Assembly (NCBI RefSeq): GCF_027925525.1
Contig: NZ_BSDJ01000005.1
Span: forward strand, 1-64,000
Source of the DNA: Paenibacillus tyrphae
Lineage (GTDB): Bacteria > Bacillota > Bacilli > Paenibacillales > NBRC-103111
Reading direction: 5' to 3'
DNA: 64,000 nucleotides
Shown here: positions 15,522 through 23,355 of the stretch, piece after piece
Numbering within the stretch: the stretch's first letter is position 1
How the letters are laid out: each line of letters begins with the position of its first letter
Position numbers and translations under genes: made by a program
Notes under the pieces: model-generated
Seen by the model: only the letters and a program-made list of their open reading frames with translations
Database searches by the model: none
What the model was told of the DNA's origin: nothing

Positions 15522-15541
15522 TTAAAATTTGTGGAGGCCCC

Positions 15542-15922
15542 ATGAAAATTATTATTTCGAATACGTCCGACCCGCCGATCTATCAGCAAATCAAAGATCA
15601 AATCAAGGACGCCATTATTCGCGGTGAATTAAAAGAAGGAGAAATGCTTCCTTCGATACGTGCCTTGGCCAACGATCTGCGCGTAAGCGTCCTTACGACC
15701 CGAAGAGTATATGACGAACTTGAATCGGAAGGATTTATTACGACTAAAGCAGGCAAAGGGTCATTTGTCGCCAAGGAAAACTTTGAGCTGCTATTGGAAT
15801 CAAAACGGCATATGGTTGAAGTCAAGCTCACGGAAGCGTGGAAAACCGCCCGTTCGTTGGGCATCAGCAAAAGCGAATTATATGCCATGATGGATTTGCT
15901 GTTTGAGGAGGGGGAAGAATGA
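15542..15922 (+). CDS. GntR family repressor, YtrA subfamily
   Basis: A 126-residue regulator with an N-terminal winged helix of the GntR type (PPIYQQIKDQIKDAIIRGEL, LPSIRALANDLRVS, TRRVYDELESEGFI) and only a short C-terminal dimerisation helix, as in the YtrA subfamily. Members repress adjacent ABC transporter operons and respond to cell-wall-active antibiotics in Bacillus. Its stop overlaps the start of the ATPase gene, so it heads the operon. An 8-bp inverted repeat over its promoter is the likely operator. Confidence 0.85.
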   Translation: MKIIISNTSDPPIYQQIKDQIKDAIIRGELKEGEMLPSIRALANDLRVSVLTTRRVYDELESEGFITTKAGKGSFVAKENFELLLESKRHMVEVKLTEAWKTARSLGISKSELYAMMDLLFEEGEE

Positions 15923-16767
15923 AGCCCATTTTAGAGGTAGCAGGACTGAAAAAAAACTTGGGGAATTTCAGGCTGGACGATGTCGGTTTTTCTTTGATCG
16001 AGGGCTGTATTACCGGATTCATCGGGGTGAACGGCGCCGGAAAAACGACAACCATCAAACTGATTCTCGGATTAATGCTGAAGGACGCGGGAGCGATACA
16101 ATTTTTCGGAAAAGATGTTCAAAAGAACGAACGGGAATTCAAAAACCGTATTGGGATTGTCCTGGATGAAGGTTATTTCTATGACGAGTTAACCACGCTG
16201 GAGATGAAAAACATTGTCGCCCCGGCCTATTCCAATTGGGATAACGCCTTGTTTAACCGGCATATGGAACGATTCGGGTTACCGCTGAATCAAAAAATAG
16301 GGACCCTTTCCAAAGGCATGCGAATGAAATATGCCATCGCATTGGCGATTTCCCATCAGGCGGACTTACTAATAATGGATGAACCGACGAGTGGACTCGA
16401 CCCGCAGGTGAGATTGGAATTAATGGACATCTTGCTCGACTATGTGAAGGACGGGAAAAGCGTCTTTTTATCTTCGCATATCACTTCGGATTTGGATAAA
16501 GTTGCGGACGCGCTAATTTTAATTGATAACGGTCGAATCGTTTTCAGTGAAGAGAAGGATATCTTGCTAGACAGACATGGATTCGTGAAAGGAGATCCTA
16601 ACGAGCTGAATGAGGCTACAAGAAAAATGTTTTTAACCTTGCACGAAACCGAGTATGGTTTTTCCGGCGTGACGAACGATAAAGCGGCCGTGCGCCAGCA
16701 CATGAAACATGCGCTCATTGAAAGGCCGACCATTGAAGATATTATGTTAGGCTACATTAGGAGGTGA
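15919..16767 (+). CDS. ABC transporter ATP-binding protein
   Basis: A 282-residue ATPase with Walker A GVNGAGKTTTIK (about 36-47), signature LSKGMRMKYAIALA and Walker B LLIMDEPTSGLDP. The switch His is in SSHITSDLDK. The C-terminal extension and short signature (SKG instead of SGG) are typical of YtrB/BcrA-like exporters. It overlaps the gntR gene by four bases and is followed five bases later by a membrane protein. It should energise that permease in export of a drug or lipid-linked compound, or in membrane stress response. Confidence 0.85.
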   Translation: MKPILEVAGLKKNLGNFRLDDVGFSLIEGCITGFIGVNGAGKTTTIKLILGLMLKDAGAIQFFGKDVQKNEREFKNRIGIVLDEGYFYDELTTLEMKNIVAPAYSNWDNALFNRHMERFGLPLNQKIGTLSKGMRMKYAIALAISHQADLLIMDEPTSGLDPQVRLELMDILLDYVKDGKSVFLSSHITSDLDKVADALILIDNGRIVFSEEKDILLDRHGFVKGDPNELNEATRKMFLTLHETEYGFSGVTNDKAAVRQHMKHALIERPTIEDIMLGYIRR

Positions 16768-16771
16768 CCCG

Positions 16772-17419
16772 ATGCTTTTACATCTTGTGAAAAAAGATTT
16801 CCTGCTCGCAAAAAAATATTGGATCATTATGCTGCTTGCAGCAATGGTGCTCCCGGTCTTCATGCATACGAAGCTCGACTTCATTGCAGGGGAGTTTCTG
16901 CCTTTTTTTCTGAGTACGCTGTACATTATTTTTTTGCTATACAGTACGGTTTCCATGATGGAATATAAATATAAAGGCTCATCGCTTCTATGTGCGACCC
17001 CGTATACAAGAAAGACGATCGTGATGTCAAAGTATTTTTTTGTCGCTGCCATTTTTATCGGTTGCTGCGGTTTGTACACCGTTGCGGCTCTGATCAGTCC
17101 GGTGAAAGTCGGGTTGCTCGCTCTATCTGAGATAGGCCGAACGTTCTTCGTGCTAAGCATCATTTTCGGAGTCATGATCCCGGTTCAATATCGTTTTGGT
17201 TACGAAAAATCGAGATATATATTCTTTTTTCTGATCTTCCTGACGCCTTTCGTATTGCCGAACATCATGAAAGTAATACAACAAAATGGAGCCGTATTCC
17301 CGGTCTCGCTGCCTTTTTCGCCATTCGTGCTGGACTTGCTCTTTGTTTTACTGGCGTTTGTGATCGGGGGAATCTCGATGGTCCTGTCCATTCGGATTTT
17401 TTCTAACAAAAATCTGTGA
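16772..17419 (+). CDS. ABC-2 type transporter permease
   Basis: A 215-residue integral membrane protein with about six hydrophobic segments, beginning LLHLVKKDFLLAKKYW as in ABC-2 permeases of the YtrC/ABC2_membrane_5 kind. It lies five bases after the ATPase gene and its ribosome site AGGAGGTGA is inside the end of that gene, so the two are translationally coupled. Together they form the export complex controlled by the GntR protein. Confidence 0.75.
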   Translation: MLLHLVKKDFLLAKKYWIIMLLAAMVLPVFMHTKLDFIAGEFLPFFLSTLYIIFLLYSTVSMMEYKYKGSSLLCATPYTRKTIVMSKYFFVAAIFIGCCGLYTVAALISPVKVGLLALSEIGRTFFVLSIIFGVMIPVQYRFGYEKSRYIFFFLIFLTPFVLPNIMKVIQQNGAVFPVSLPFSPFVLDLLFVLLAFVIGGISMVLSIRIFSNKNL

Positions 17420-17439
17420 TATTCTAGGGGAGCATAGCG

Positions 17440-17598
17440 ATGAACTTCAACCGGAAAACGATCTTTTACTGTTTATTAGGGATAATTCTTGCCGCGAGCG
17501 CTTTGAGCCAAGTTATAAATAAGAGTTACCTTGCCATATTTCCGATCTTCGGTTCCGTTGCTTTTTTTGTGAATGCTTGGCGAGCGAATAATAAGTAA
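17440..17598 (+). CDS. small two-segment membrane protein of ABC operon
   Basis: A 52-residue protein with an ATG preceded by GGGGAG. It has two hydrophobic stretches (IFYCLLGIILAASALSQV and SYLAIFPIFGSVAFFVNAW) with a short polar loop. It begins 21 bases after the permease gene and ends the operon. Small membrane proteins often modulate or stabilise such exporters. No named family is recognised. Confidence 0.55.
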   Translation: MNFNRKTIFYCLLGIILAASALSQVINKSYLAIFPIFGSVAFFVNAWRANNK

Positions 17599-17644
17599 TT
17601 TATACTAATCATATATATACTTACCTGAAAGGAGAGTGCAGCTT

Positions 17645-17995
17645 GTGCGCGATACCTGCGTTCCGTCTGGCGTGAAACTCAAAGACACCGGCTTTGGATA
17701 TACGTTGTCCTTAATCGACGGAAAATATAAAATCATTATTATGTATTGGCTGGCTGAAAATAAGGTGATGCGGCATAACGAGCTGAAGCGAAGTATCGGT
17801 ACCATTTCCTTTAAAACGTTAAGCATCATGTTAAAAGAGCTGGAGGCCGATGGTCTGATCATCCGCAAAGAGTTTCCCCAAGTACCTCCAAAAGTTGAAT
17901 ATTCCTTATCTGAACGCGGGCTTTCTCTCGTTCCCTTGTTAAATATGATGTGCGAGTGGGGAGAGAAAAACATTTTGTCGGCTCAGGAGGGTTAA
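17645..17995 (+). CDS. HxlR family redox-type regulator (YodB/CatR-like)
   Basis: About 116 residues with the HxlR winged helix (SLIDGKYKIIIMYWLAE, ELKRSIGTISFKTLSIMLKE, PPKVEYSLSERG). Cys5 near the N-terminus is in the position of the redox-sensing cysteine of YodB and CatR, which derepress quinone and azo-compound reductases. A GTG with AAAGGAG ten bases upstream is preferred over an earlier in-frame GTG that overlaps the ribosome site. A TACTTAC half-site lies in its own leader. The convergent NAD(P)H oxidoreductase gene, with GTAAGTA / TACTTAC upstream, is the probable target. Confidence 0.75.
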   Translation: MRDTCVPSGVKLKDTGFGYTLSLIDGKYKIIIMYWLAENKVMRHNELKRSIGTISFKTLSIMLKELEADGLIIRKEFPQVPPKVEYSLSERGLSLVPLLNMMCEWGEKNILSAQEG

Positions 17996-18056
17996 AGCAC
18001 AAGAAGTATCTCCGTAATAAGGAAATACTTCTTTTTTTGCTTAATCAAGCTACCAC

Positions 18057-18617
18057 TTACAGGTTGTCTATAAATTTCACATAATCTTGCGCGCTCTTTT
18101 CCAATTCGCTCGCAGAGGACTCGATTTCTTCACCGGGCACATTTTCGCCAGACTCGCTTTCCTTACCGTAAAATGCAAAGAACGAACGATAATCTGCTTT
18201 ACAGTACCGGAAAGACGTTTCAAAAGGAGATAATAAATGGTCAAGCGTATAGCGATATCTACCGGCTTCACTATAATCTTCTTTTCTAATTCCGGCCGAT
18301 ACGGCTAAAGCCGCTTTGCGATTTTTTAATTTGTCGCCTTTCGAACCATAAGCCCAGCCATAAGCGAACACATCGTCAAGCCACTTTTTCAGGAGAGGCG
18401 GACAATTGAACCAATAAATGGGAAACTGTAAAACAAGATTGCCATGCGATTCGATGAGCTGCTGTTCTTTTTCCGCATCGATGTTTCCGTCAGGGTATAC
18501 CTTATGCAATTCGTGGACCGTATACTTTTCGGGATATTTGTTGAGTTCTTCGACCCACCGCTTATTGATGACGGACGTTTCCAGGCTCGGGTGTGTTACG
18601 ATAACTAGAGTTTTCAC
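18057..18617 (-). CDS. flavodoxin-fold NAD(P)H oxidoreductase (YwrO/KefF type)
   Basis: A 186-residue protein of the NQO1-like flavodoxin fold: KTLVIVTHPSLETSVINKRW (FMN phosphate-binding loop), LVLQFPIYWFNCPPLLKKWL and DDVFAYGWAYG (flavin ring contacts). Enzymes of this group reduce quinones or act as regulators of potassium efflux. It is convergent with the HxlR gene. Upstream, GTAAGTA and TACTTAC sites match the type of box bound by YodB/CatR repressors, so induction by quinones or oxidants is likely. Confidence 0.8.
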   Translation of the reverse strand: MKTLVIVTHPSLETSVINKRWVEELNKYPEKYTVHELHKVYPDGNIDAEKEQQLIESHGNLVLQFPIYWFNCPPLLKKWLDDVFAYGWAYGSKGDKLKNRKAALAVSAGIRKEDYSEAGRYRYTLDHLLSPFETSFRYCKADYRSFFAFYGKESESGENVPGEEIESSASELEKSAQDYVKFIDNL

Positions 18618-18676
18618 AGCTTTGTCCTCCTTGAGTATGATTTACTTCTTGAGTATAAAGTGCTCGCTGCAAATAT

Positions 18677-18707
18677 GTAAGTATGCACTTTTAGTACAGG
18701 TACTTAC
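18677..18707. promoter_or_regulatory. HxlR-type operator of NAD(P)H oxidoreductase gene
   Basis: GTAAGTA (18677-18683) and TACTTAC (18701-18707) are perfect 7-bp arms with a 17-base spacer, 60 bases upstream of the oxidoreductase start. The half-sites match those known for YodB/CatR regulators. Confidence 0.6.
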
Positions 18708-18717
18708 CAAAAGGAGA

Positions 18718-18747
18718 GTGTCAGACGATAGCAGATTTTGCAGGTGA
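18718..18747 (+). pseudogene. possible remnant of a divergent HxlR gene start
   Basis: AAAAGGAGAG is followed by a GTG opening MSDDSRFCR and then a stop. A ribosome site and a cysteine-bearing start facing away from the oxidoreductase gene suggest the stub of a lost divergent regulator. Very short, so chance is possible. Confidence 0.25.
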
Positions 18748-18853
18748 ACCAGTGAAAAGAAAATTTGTTTATATCCAATAATTCTACGGATCTTGCCGGC
18801 TAGTACTATATAATGGAACTTAACTAACTTATAATGAAATGGACTGATATAAA

Positions 18854-19387
18854 GTGAACTACATCGTGATTGATTTAGAGGCTACTTGTTGGGAAAATGA
18901 CCGAACGAAACAAAACGAAATTATTGAAATTGGTGCCGTTAAAATCAATGAACAACTTGAAATTGTCGATGAATTTCAAACGTTTGTTAAGCCGATATTA
19001 AATCCCTGGTTATCTGATTTTTGCAAGAAATTAACTTCCATTACGCAAGAGGATGTTAATCAAGCAGACTATTTCCCGCAAGCCATTCAACAATTTCAAG
19101 ATTGGATTGGCAAAGAAGATTATTTCTTATGTTCTTGGGGCTTTTACGATAAAAGTCAACTAACAAAGGATTGTGAACTAAATCGATTAGGTACGGAATG
19201 GCTTGCTAATCATATCAGCATAAAACATCAACACGGCAAATTGATTGGCAAAGAGCGGGGAGTAGGTATGGCAAGGGCGCTTGACATGCTTAAGCTGCCG
19301 CTGGAAGGCACACACCATCGGGGAATTGACGATGCCCGGAATATTGCTAAGATCTTTGTAAGGATTTTTGATAAGCTGGAATTCTGA
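18854..19387 (+). CDS. DEDDh 3'-5' exonuclease (KapD/ERI1-like)
   Basis: A 177-residue exonuclease of the DnaQ-like superfamily. ExoI is IVIDLEATCW (Asp and Glu, about 5-14), ExoII is SWGFYDKSQL (Asp near 99), and ExoIII is HHRGIDDARN (His and Asp, about 155-164), so all DEDDh residues are present. The ATCW and SWG elements resemble KapD and ERI1-type RNA exonucleases. It starts at GTG with only a weak purine stretch upstream. It is followed by the Imm33-type paralogue, but the gap of about 45 bases and separate ribosome site allow either joint or separate transcription. Confidence 0.8.
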   Translation: MNYIVIDLEATCWENDRTKQNEIIEIGAVKINEQLEIVDEFQTFVKPILNPWLSDFCKKLTSITQEDVNQADYFPQAIQQFQDWIGKEDYFLCSWGFYDKSQLTKDCELNRLGTEWLANHISIKHQHGKLIGKERGVGMARALDMLKLPLEGTHHRGIDDARNIAKIFVRIFDKLEF

Positions 19388-19432
19388 CTTGTTTGTTTCC
19401 TAAAGTAAAGCTTATAGGAGCGTGGAGACTTG

Positions 19433-20062
19433 ATGAAATGGAAATTAGATCGTGCAGATGACCTTCATAAAGAATCGCCATATACATTTTATCTTCCGAG
19501 TGACTATGTTTTGAACCAACTAAAAGCAGGCGATCTCGTGAAGTTAATTTTTATGGCTGAAGAAACGTTGGATAATGGGTATGAAGGAGAAAGAATGTGG
19601 GTTGAAATACTCGAAAGAAAAGTTTCCGATTTCTGCGGCAAGTTGATGAACAAACCACACTATCTTGAATCCCTTCATTATGGAGATTTGATTCATTTCA
19701 GTCTAGTACATATATGCGATACTCAGCTGGATGACCCGTATGCAATGGATATGGATTACTATTTAGATAAAAAGGTTACGGTAAGTAATGACGTGCTGTC
19801 AAGAAATGAATTTAACTTGATGCTGAGATTTGAACCCTACGACGATAGTGATTTAGGATGGGTCTTCTTCAGTAGTCACAAAGAAGATGGTTTCAATGCT
19901 GATTCGGATAATTTTCAATTCATTTCTGTAGGGAAGATGCTGAACATCGATGATTCAATCTTAGCGTTTATAAATGACACTGTGCCTTGTGCATATGAGA
20001 GAGATCGTGAAACTGCAAAATTTGTTAGAATCGAGAATTATGATTGGAGTATTCATGAGTAA
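19433..20062 (+). CDS. DUF2314-DUF2185 (Imm33-type) fusion protein, second copy
   Basis: A 209-residue paralogue of the protein at 1343. The first module shares LHKESPYTFYLPSDYVL, AGDLVKLIFMAEETLDNG and GERMWVEILE. The second shares VSNDVLSRNEFNLML, DLGWVFFSSHKEDGFNADS and AYERDRETAKFV. More than half the aligned residues are identical, but this copy is AT-rich with different codons, so the copies have diverged or arrived separately. The ATG directly follows an in-frame TTG; GGAGCGTGGAG precedes it, as in the first copy. An immunity role is likely by domain, with no toxin seen. Confidence 0.7.
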   Translation: MKWKLDRADDLHKESPYTFYLPSDYVLNQLKAGDLVKLIFMAEETLDNGYEGERMWVEILERKVSDFCGKLMNKPHYLESLHYGDLIHFSLVHICDTQLDDPYAMDMDYYLDKKVTVSNDVLSRNEFNLMLRFEPYDDSDLGWVFFSSHKEDGFNADSDNFQFISVGKMLNIDDSILAFINDTVPCAYERDRETAKFVRIENYDWSIHE

Positions 20063-20082
20063 TGAAAACTATGTAATGATAT

Positions 20083-20118
20083 GACGTTTAGATTTTCCAG
20101 ATCTAAGCGTCTTTTTGC
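20083..20118 (+). terminator. terminator of second Imm33-type gene
   Basis: GACGTTTAGAT and ATCTAAGCGTC pair with a single G-T position around a short loop, followed by TTTTTGC and a further T-rich stretch. Confidence 0.75.
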
Positions 20119-20315
20119 TTTTTGTTGTGATTAAACAAATGGCAGCCAGCTTTCGACAATTTTTTTACAGGATGATGGCTGTTATATGCTAGATATTCTA
20201 TTTTAATCCTTTTTTTCTAAGTTCACGTATAATCAGGGCTAAGGTGGTGTAAAACCATTTTGGCTTATAATCACCTATAAAGTAAATACAAATTAAATTT
20301 GGAGAGTGAACATTA

Positions 20316-20672
20316 ATGAAAATTGGTAAACTGTTGTTGTCGGCTGGTCTGTTAGCTTCCCTGATTGCACCTTTGTCTGCACATAATGCACAAGCAGCTC
20401 CTCAAGAAAGTATCAGTACTCCGCAGTCTCAAACTCTTAAAGCTAGCGTCCATAGGGAGTATGTAAAATTAAGTGTGAGTGGAGATAATGGTCCAAGTAC
20501 TTATAAAATCTATAATGCATTTGTATCTGTATCAGATGGTAGCAGATATATCAAAGTAACATCTAATCACGACAGTGGTTATACTAAAGTCACAGCAGTA
20601 AAATCAGGAGGGAAGGCATTAATTCGTGATACGGACAATAATGTAATTTATGAATTTAGGATTGTTGATTAA
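20316..20672 (+). CDS. secreted hypothetical protein
   Basis: A 118-residue protein with a clear signal peptide (MKIGKLLLSAGLLASLIAPL, cleavage expected after AQAA near 29). The mature region of about 90 residues is Ser/Thr-rich and strand-like (VKLSVSGDNG, YIKVTSNHDSG) and has no cysteine. No family is recognised; a small all-beta extracellular protein is the best description. TTGGAGAGTG precedes the ATG. Two hairpins follow the gene. Confidence 0.65.
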   Translation: MKIGKLLLSAGLLASLIAPLSAHNAQAAPQESISTPQSQTLKASVHREYVKLSVSGDNGPSTYKIYNAFVSVSDGSRYIKVTSNHDSGYTKVTAVKSGGKALIRDTDNNVIYEFRIVD

Positions 20673-20678
20673 GCATTT

Positions 20679-20763
20679 GGGGCAGACAAAAGTCTGTCCC
20701 TTCTTAAATGTATATTTTAAGCAATTTATTCCAACAAGCCGCTATGAAATAGTGGCTTTTTTT
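20679..20763 (+). terminator. two tandem terminator hairpins after secreted protein gene
   Basis: First, GGGGCAGAC / GTCTGTCCC (20679-20700) followed by TTCTT. Second, AAGCCGCTAT / ATAGTGGCTT (20736-20758) followed by TTTTTTT, which is the stronger one. Confidence 0.7.
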
Positions 20764-20857
20764 GATTTTGTTTAATAATTATGAATCAGACCGAACGACT
20801 TAAGAATTGTTACTTTTTAAATGGACGGAGCAAGAGAGACGGAGGGAGCATTTTTTA

Positions 20858-21074
20858 TTGAATTGCAGCTTTTTAAATCGTTTGGAAGATAACAGCAGAC
20901 AGAAGCAATTCGAGAAAATCGTCTTGCAAATGAAAGAGCATATGCAGCATCCCACTTCGACACTTTATATCACCCAAAAAGAAAAGCTCACCGAGGTACG
21001 GCAATTTCATCATCGTGCTGATGATTGCAACATTGGAACAGGTAGATGAAATTGCGATTGAAGGGAATTTGTAA
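20858..21074 (+). pseudogene. frameshifted small gene
   Basis: A TTG with GGAGGGAG upstream opens MNCSFLNRLEDNSRQKQF through HPTSTLYITQKEKL. The frame then loses character while another frame continues YGNFIIVLMIATLEQVDEI up to a stop at 21074. The two parts together look like a protein of about 70 residues broken by one frameshift. I do not recognise the family. Confidence 0.4.
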
Positions 21075-21178
21075 TTTATCAAAAAAAACGGTGAATTACT
21101 GTTCCATCTAGTGGGGGGAGGAGATACAATATACTATGGATAAAAATTTTATCAAAGGAAAAATAAGGAGGGATGTAA

Positions 21179-21550
21179 TTGAGAAACCTACTCAACCTGC
21201 TTGTTACATTTCTTGTTTTCTGGTGTGGGAATCATTACTTTAACCAGTATATATCCATATCAGATACCAAAACGTTAATCATCGCAACAGTGCTTATGTT
21301 TGTCATCAGTTTCATTTATGGCTTTCTATTGACGATTTCTTTTATTTCAATTGTCGTTGGGATTGGGTGTTTAACAACGCCGTTATTAATCGTGGCTTCA
21401 CTTGTGTTAACACCGATTAAGTTATGGTTACTCGATCGATATCTCACTGGATTTGAAATTCATGGTTTTTGGACATATGTGATTCTAACTATCGTATTAA
21501 GCGTGTTTACGGTAAAAGTAAACGACAAAAAAAGGGATCGAAAGGTGTAG
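21179..21550 (+). CDS. four-helix membrane protein (phage-holin-4 / YvlD-like)
   Basis: A 123-residue membrane protein with four hydrophobic segments: LLNLLVTFLVFWCGNHYF, LIIATVLMFVISFIYGFLL, a glycine- and threonine-rich centre (VVGIGCLTTPLLIVASLVL) and YVILTIVLSVF. The layout, with the polar loop before the last helix, matches the mycobacterial 4TM phage holin/YvlD superfamily, whose chromosomal members are of unknown function and mostly unrelated to lysis. Start is TTG with AAGGAGGGATG upstream. A terminator lies 46 bases after the stop. Confidence 0.65.
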   Translation: MRNLLNLLVTFLVFWCGNHYFNQYISISDTKTLIIATVLMFVISFIYGFLLTISFISIVVGIGCLTTPLLIVASLVLTPIKLWLLDRYLTGFEIHGFWTYVILTIVLSVFTVKVNDKKRDRKV

Positions 21551-21596
21551 CCTCGATAGATTTAAAAAAATAATAAAGATATAGGTCGATCAAACG

Positions 21597-21618
21597 CCGC
21601 GTAAATCGCGGTTTTTTT
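21597..21618 (+). terminator. terminator of the YvlD-like gene
   Basis: CCGCG and CGCGG around TAAAT, followed by seven T residues. Confidence 0.75.
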
Positions 21619-21867
21619 ATTTTGTCGGAACAAATTTTTGTCAAAACGCTGTATCAAGAACCTAGATCGTTAGCATGGTCTGGAGAGGGCAGGGGGCGGT
21701 TAAGTCAGTCCATATACCGTTTCGCTTCATCATGGTCAGTCACGTTACCAAAAAAAGAGAAAAATGTTAACAAGTTCGAAATATATTTGCTGATTTTATA
21801 TCAAAAAATATGATAATATGTTAAATATATTCAAAAATAATATTTAAATGAAAAAAGGAGGGAAATT
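21619..21867. other. intergenic stretch before beta-propeller gene
   Basis: About 250 bases. A 63-codon frame beginning MSEQIFVKTLYQEPRS has no ribosome site and is probably not real, though it may be an old remnant. Close to the next gene TTGCTG and TGATAAT about 20 bases apart could be its promoter. Confidence 0.35.
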
Positions 21868-23187
21868 ATGAAAAAAACGATTCCTGTACTGTCTTCTTTG
21901 ACTGCTGTGCTACTGCTTTCCGCTCAAGTTGCTTTGGCCCATGAATCACTTCCCGAAGCCTCAAGTCAGGTGCCTGTCAAAAATGCAGAGGTCAAGGTCA
22001 CCAATCTGCTGAGCCAAAACAAAAACGCAGATGAGAAAAATTCAATTTCTACACTTCAGTCTTTAGCAAGCCTTGCTCCCCCAGCGCTCCAGAAGGGTAC
22101 TACATTCAACTTCTCGCAGCGCGATTTCGGCGAATCCGTCGTGCAGACGAGCGACGGCGGCTATGTATTCGTAGGCTCTACCACGGTGAATGGAAACGAG
22201 GATATCCTGTTTGCCAAGACGGACGCATCCCTGGCGCTTCAATGGGCATATGCCCTGGGCGGGGCCGCAGAAGAAACGGGTGCCGAGGTTAGGCAAACGA
22301 GCGACGGTGGGTATATCATCACCGGGACAAGCAATGCAAGCGGTTCTAAAGATATCTACTTGGCGAAAACAGATGCTAACGGAGCGGTACAATGGGCAAA
22401 AACATATGGAGGGCCGGGTCAAGAAGAGGCTGCAGCGATGGAAATCGGGCATGACGGCGGCTACGTCATTGTCGGTGCCAAGGGAGACAGCCAGTTTACG
22501 ACGGATGCTTTCATGCTTAAAGTGGATGCCAACGGTAATGTTCAATGGAGCCGGACATACGGTCAGGAGAATCTGGAAGACCGCTTTTACGGCGTAAGCG
22601 TAACACCGGACGGCGGCTATGTAGGCGCCGGATATAAAACCATCAAGCAAACCGTTCCAGGGGGGACGGAACAAGCGATGTACGGGCTGATGGTAAAAGT
22701 ATCCGGTTCTGGAGGGACGGAATTCGAATCCACCCTGGACAAGTACTCCATGCTAAAAGGTGTTGCCGCAACGAGCAGCGGCTATGTGGCTGCAGGGTCC
22801 ATCAACAACTTTGGTCAACCGAACAGTTCTCAAGGGTATAACATCTTTGTAACCAAGGTCAGCACTTCGGGTGGCAAGTTGTGGGCGAACCAGTTTCATT
22901 CCACGAATGGCGATTTTGCCAATGATGTCAAAGCGGCTAAGGACGGCAATTATATCGTGACCGGGCTGACGAGTCCGCAAGTGGGTAAAGAAGATTTGGT
23001 GCTGATGAAAATCAACAACGCAGGAAATGCATTATGGTCGAATATGTACGATTTTGGGAACACTGGCGAAATAGGCAAGCGTGTAGCAACGACCAATGAC
23101 GGCGGTTATGTGGTTACGGGTTCGTTCCAAAAGGACAGCTCCAACGGCAATTATGACGTCCTTTTGGCGAAATTTACGAGCGATTAA
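21868..23187 (+). CDS. secreted beta-propeller-like repeat protein
   Basis: A 439-residue protein with a signal peptide (KKTIPVLSSLTAVLLLSAQ, cleavage after ALA near 24). After a low-complexity linker (to about 75) come about seven repeats of roughly 50 residues. Each holds a GESVVQTSDGGYVFVGST-like strand pair and an ILFAKTDASLALQWAYALGG-like strand pair. This DGGYV...G...D..L.K.D..G...W pattern is that of WD40/PQQ-like delta-60 type propellers, suggesting a seven-bladed fold outside the cell. No catalytic residues can be assigned. GGAGGGA precedes the ATG. Confidence 0.75.
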   Translation: MKKTIPVLSSLTAVLLLSAQVALAHESLPEASSQVPVKNAEVKVTNLLSQNKNADEKNSISTLQSLASLAPPALQKGTTFNFSQRDFGESVVQTSDGGYVFVGSTTVNGNEDILFAKTDASLALQWAYALGGAAEETGAEVRQTSDGGYIITGTSNASGSKDIYLAKTDANGAVQWAKTYGGPGQEEAAAMEIGHDGGYVIVGAKGDSQFTTDAFMLKVDANGNVQWSRTYGQENLEDRFYGVSVTPDGGYVGAGYKTIKQTVPGGTEQAMYGLMVKVSGSGGTEFESTLDKYSMLKGVAATSSGYVAAGSINNFGQPNSSQGYNIFVTKVSTSGGKLWANQFHSTNGDFANDVKAAKDGNYIVTGLTSPQVGKEDLVLMKINNAGNALWSNMYDFGNTGEIGKRVATTNDGGYVVTGSFQKDSSNGNYDVLLAKFTSD

Positions 23188-23204
23188 GCATCCGCGAGTA
23201 AGTT

Positions 23205-23355
23205 TTGGAATAAAGGGGCTGTCCCAAACTAACAAGGCCTGACGGCCACCACCATGAATGAAAATGTATTTGGCCTGTGAATCTGTATGTTCCATGTTGG
23301 AGCTGCAGGTCATGGGCCAATGCTTTTTTGGTAGGGCAAATATTGTGAGTCCCCA
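23205..23355 (+). mobile_element. IS110-like element end fused to next gene
   Basis: The segment from 23236 to 23264 matches 10292-10320 (minus strand) at about 26 of 29 positions, including CGGCCACCACCAT. At 10 kb that sequence is beside an IS110-type transposase remnant. Here no transposase remains; the following 90 bases have hairpin-forming GC-rich patches. The element end supplies the ATG now opening the downstream frame, replacing the normal start and signal peptide of that gene. Confidence 0.45.

Noticed and set aside
21622..21813. 63-codon frame before the beta-propeller gene
   Set aside because: No ribosome site, follows directly on a terminator T-run and overlaps the likely promoter of the next gene.
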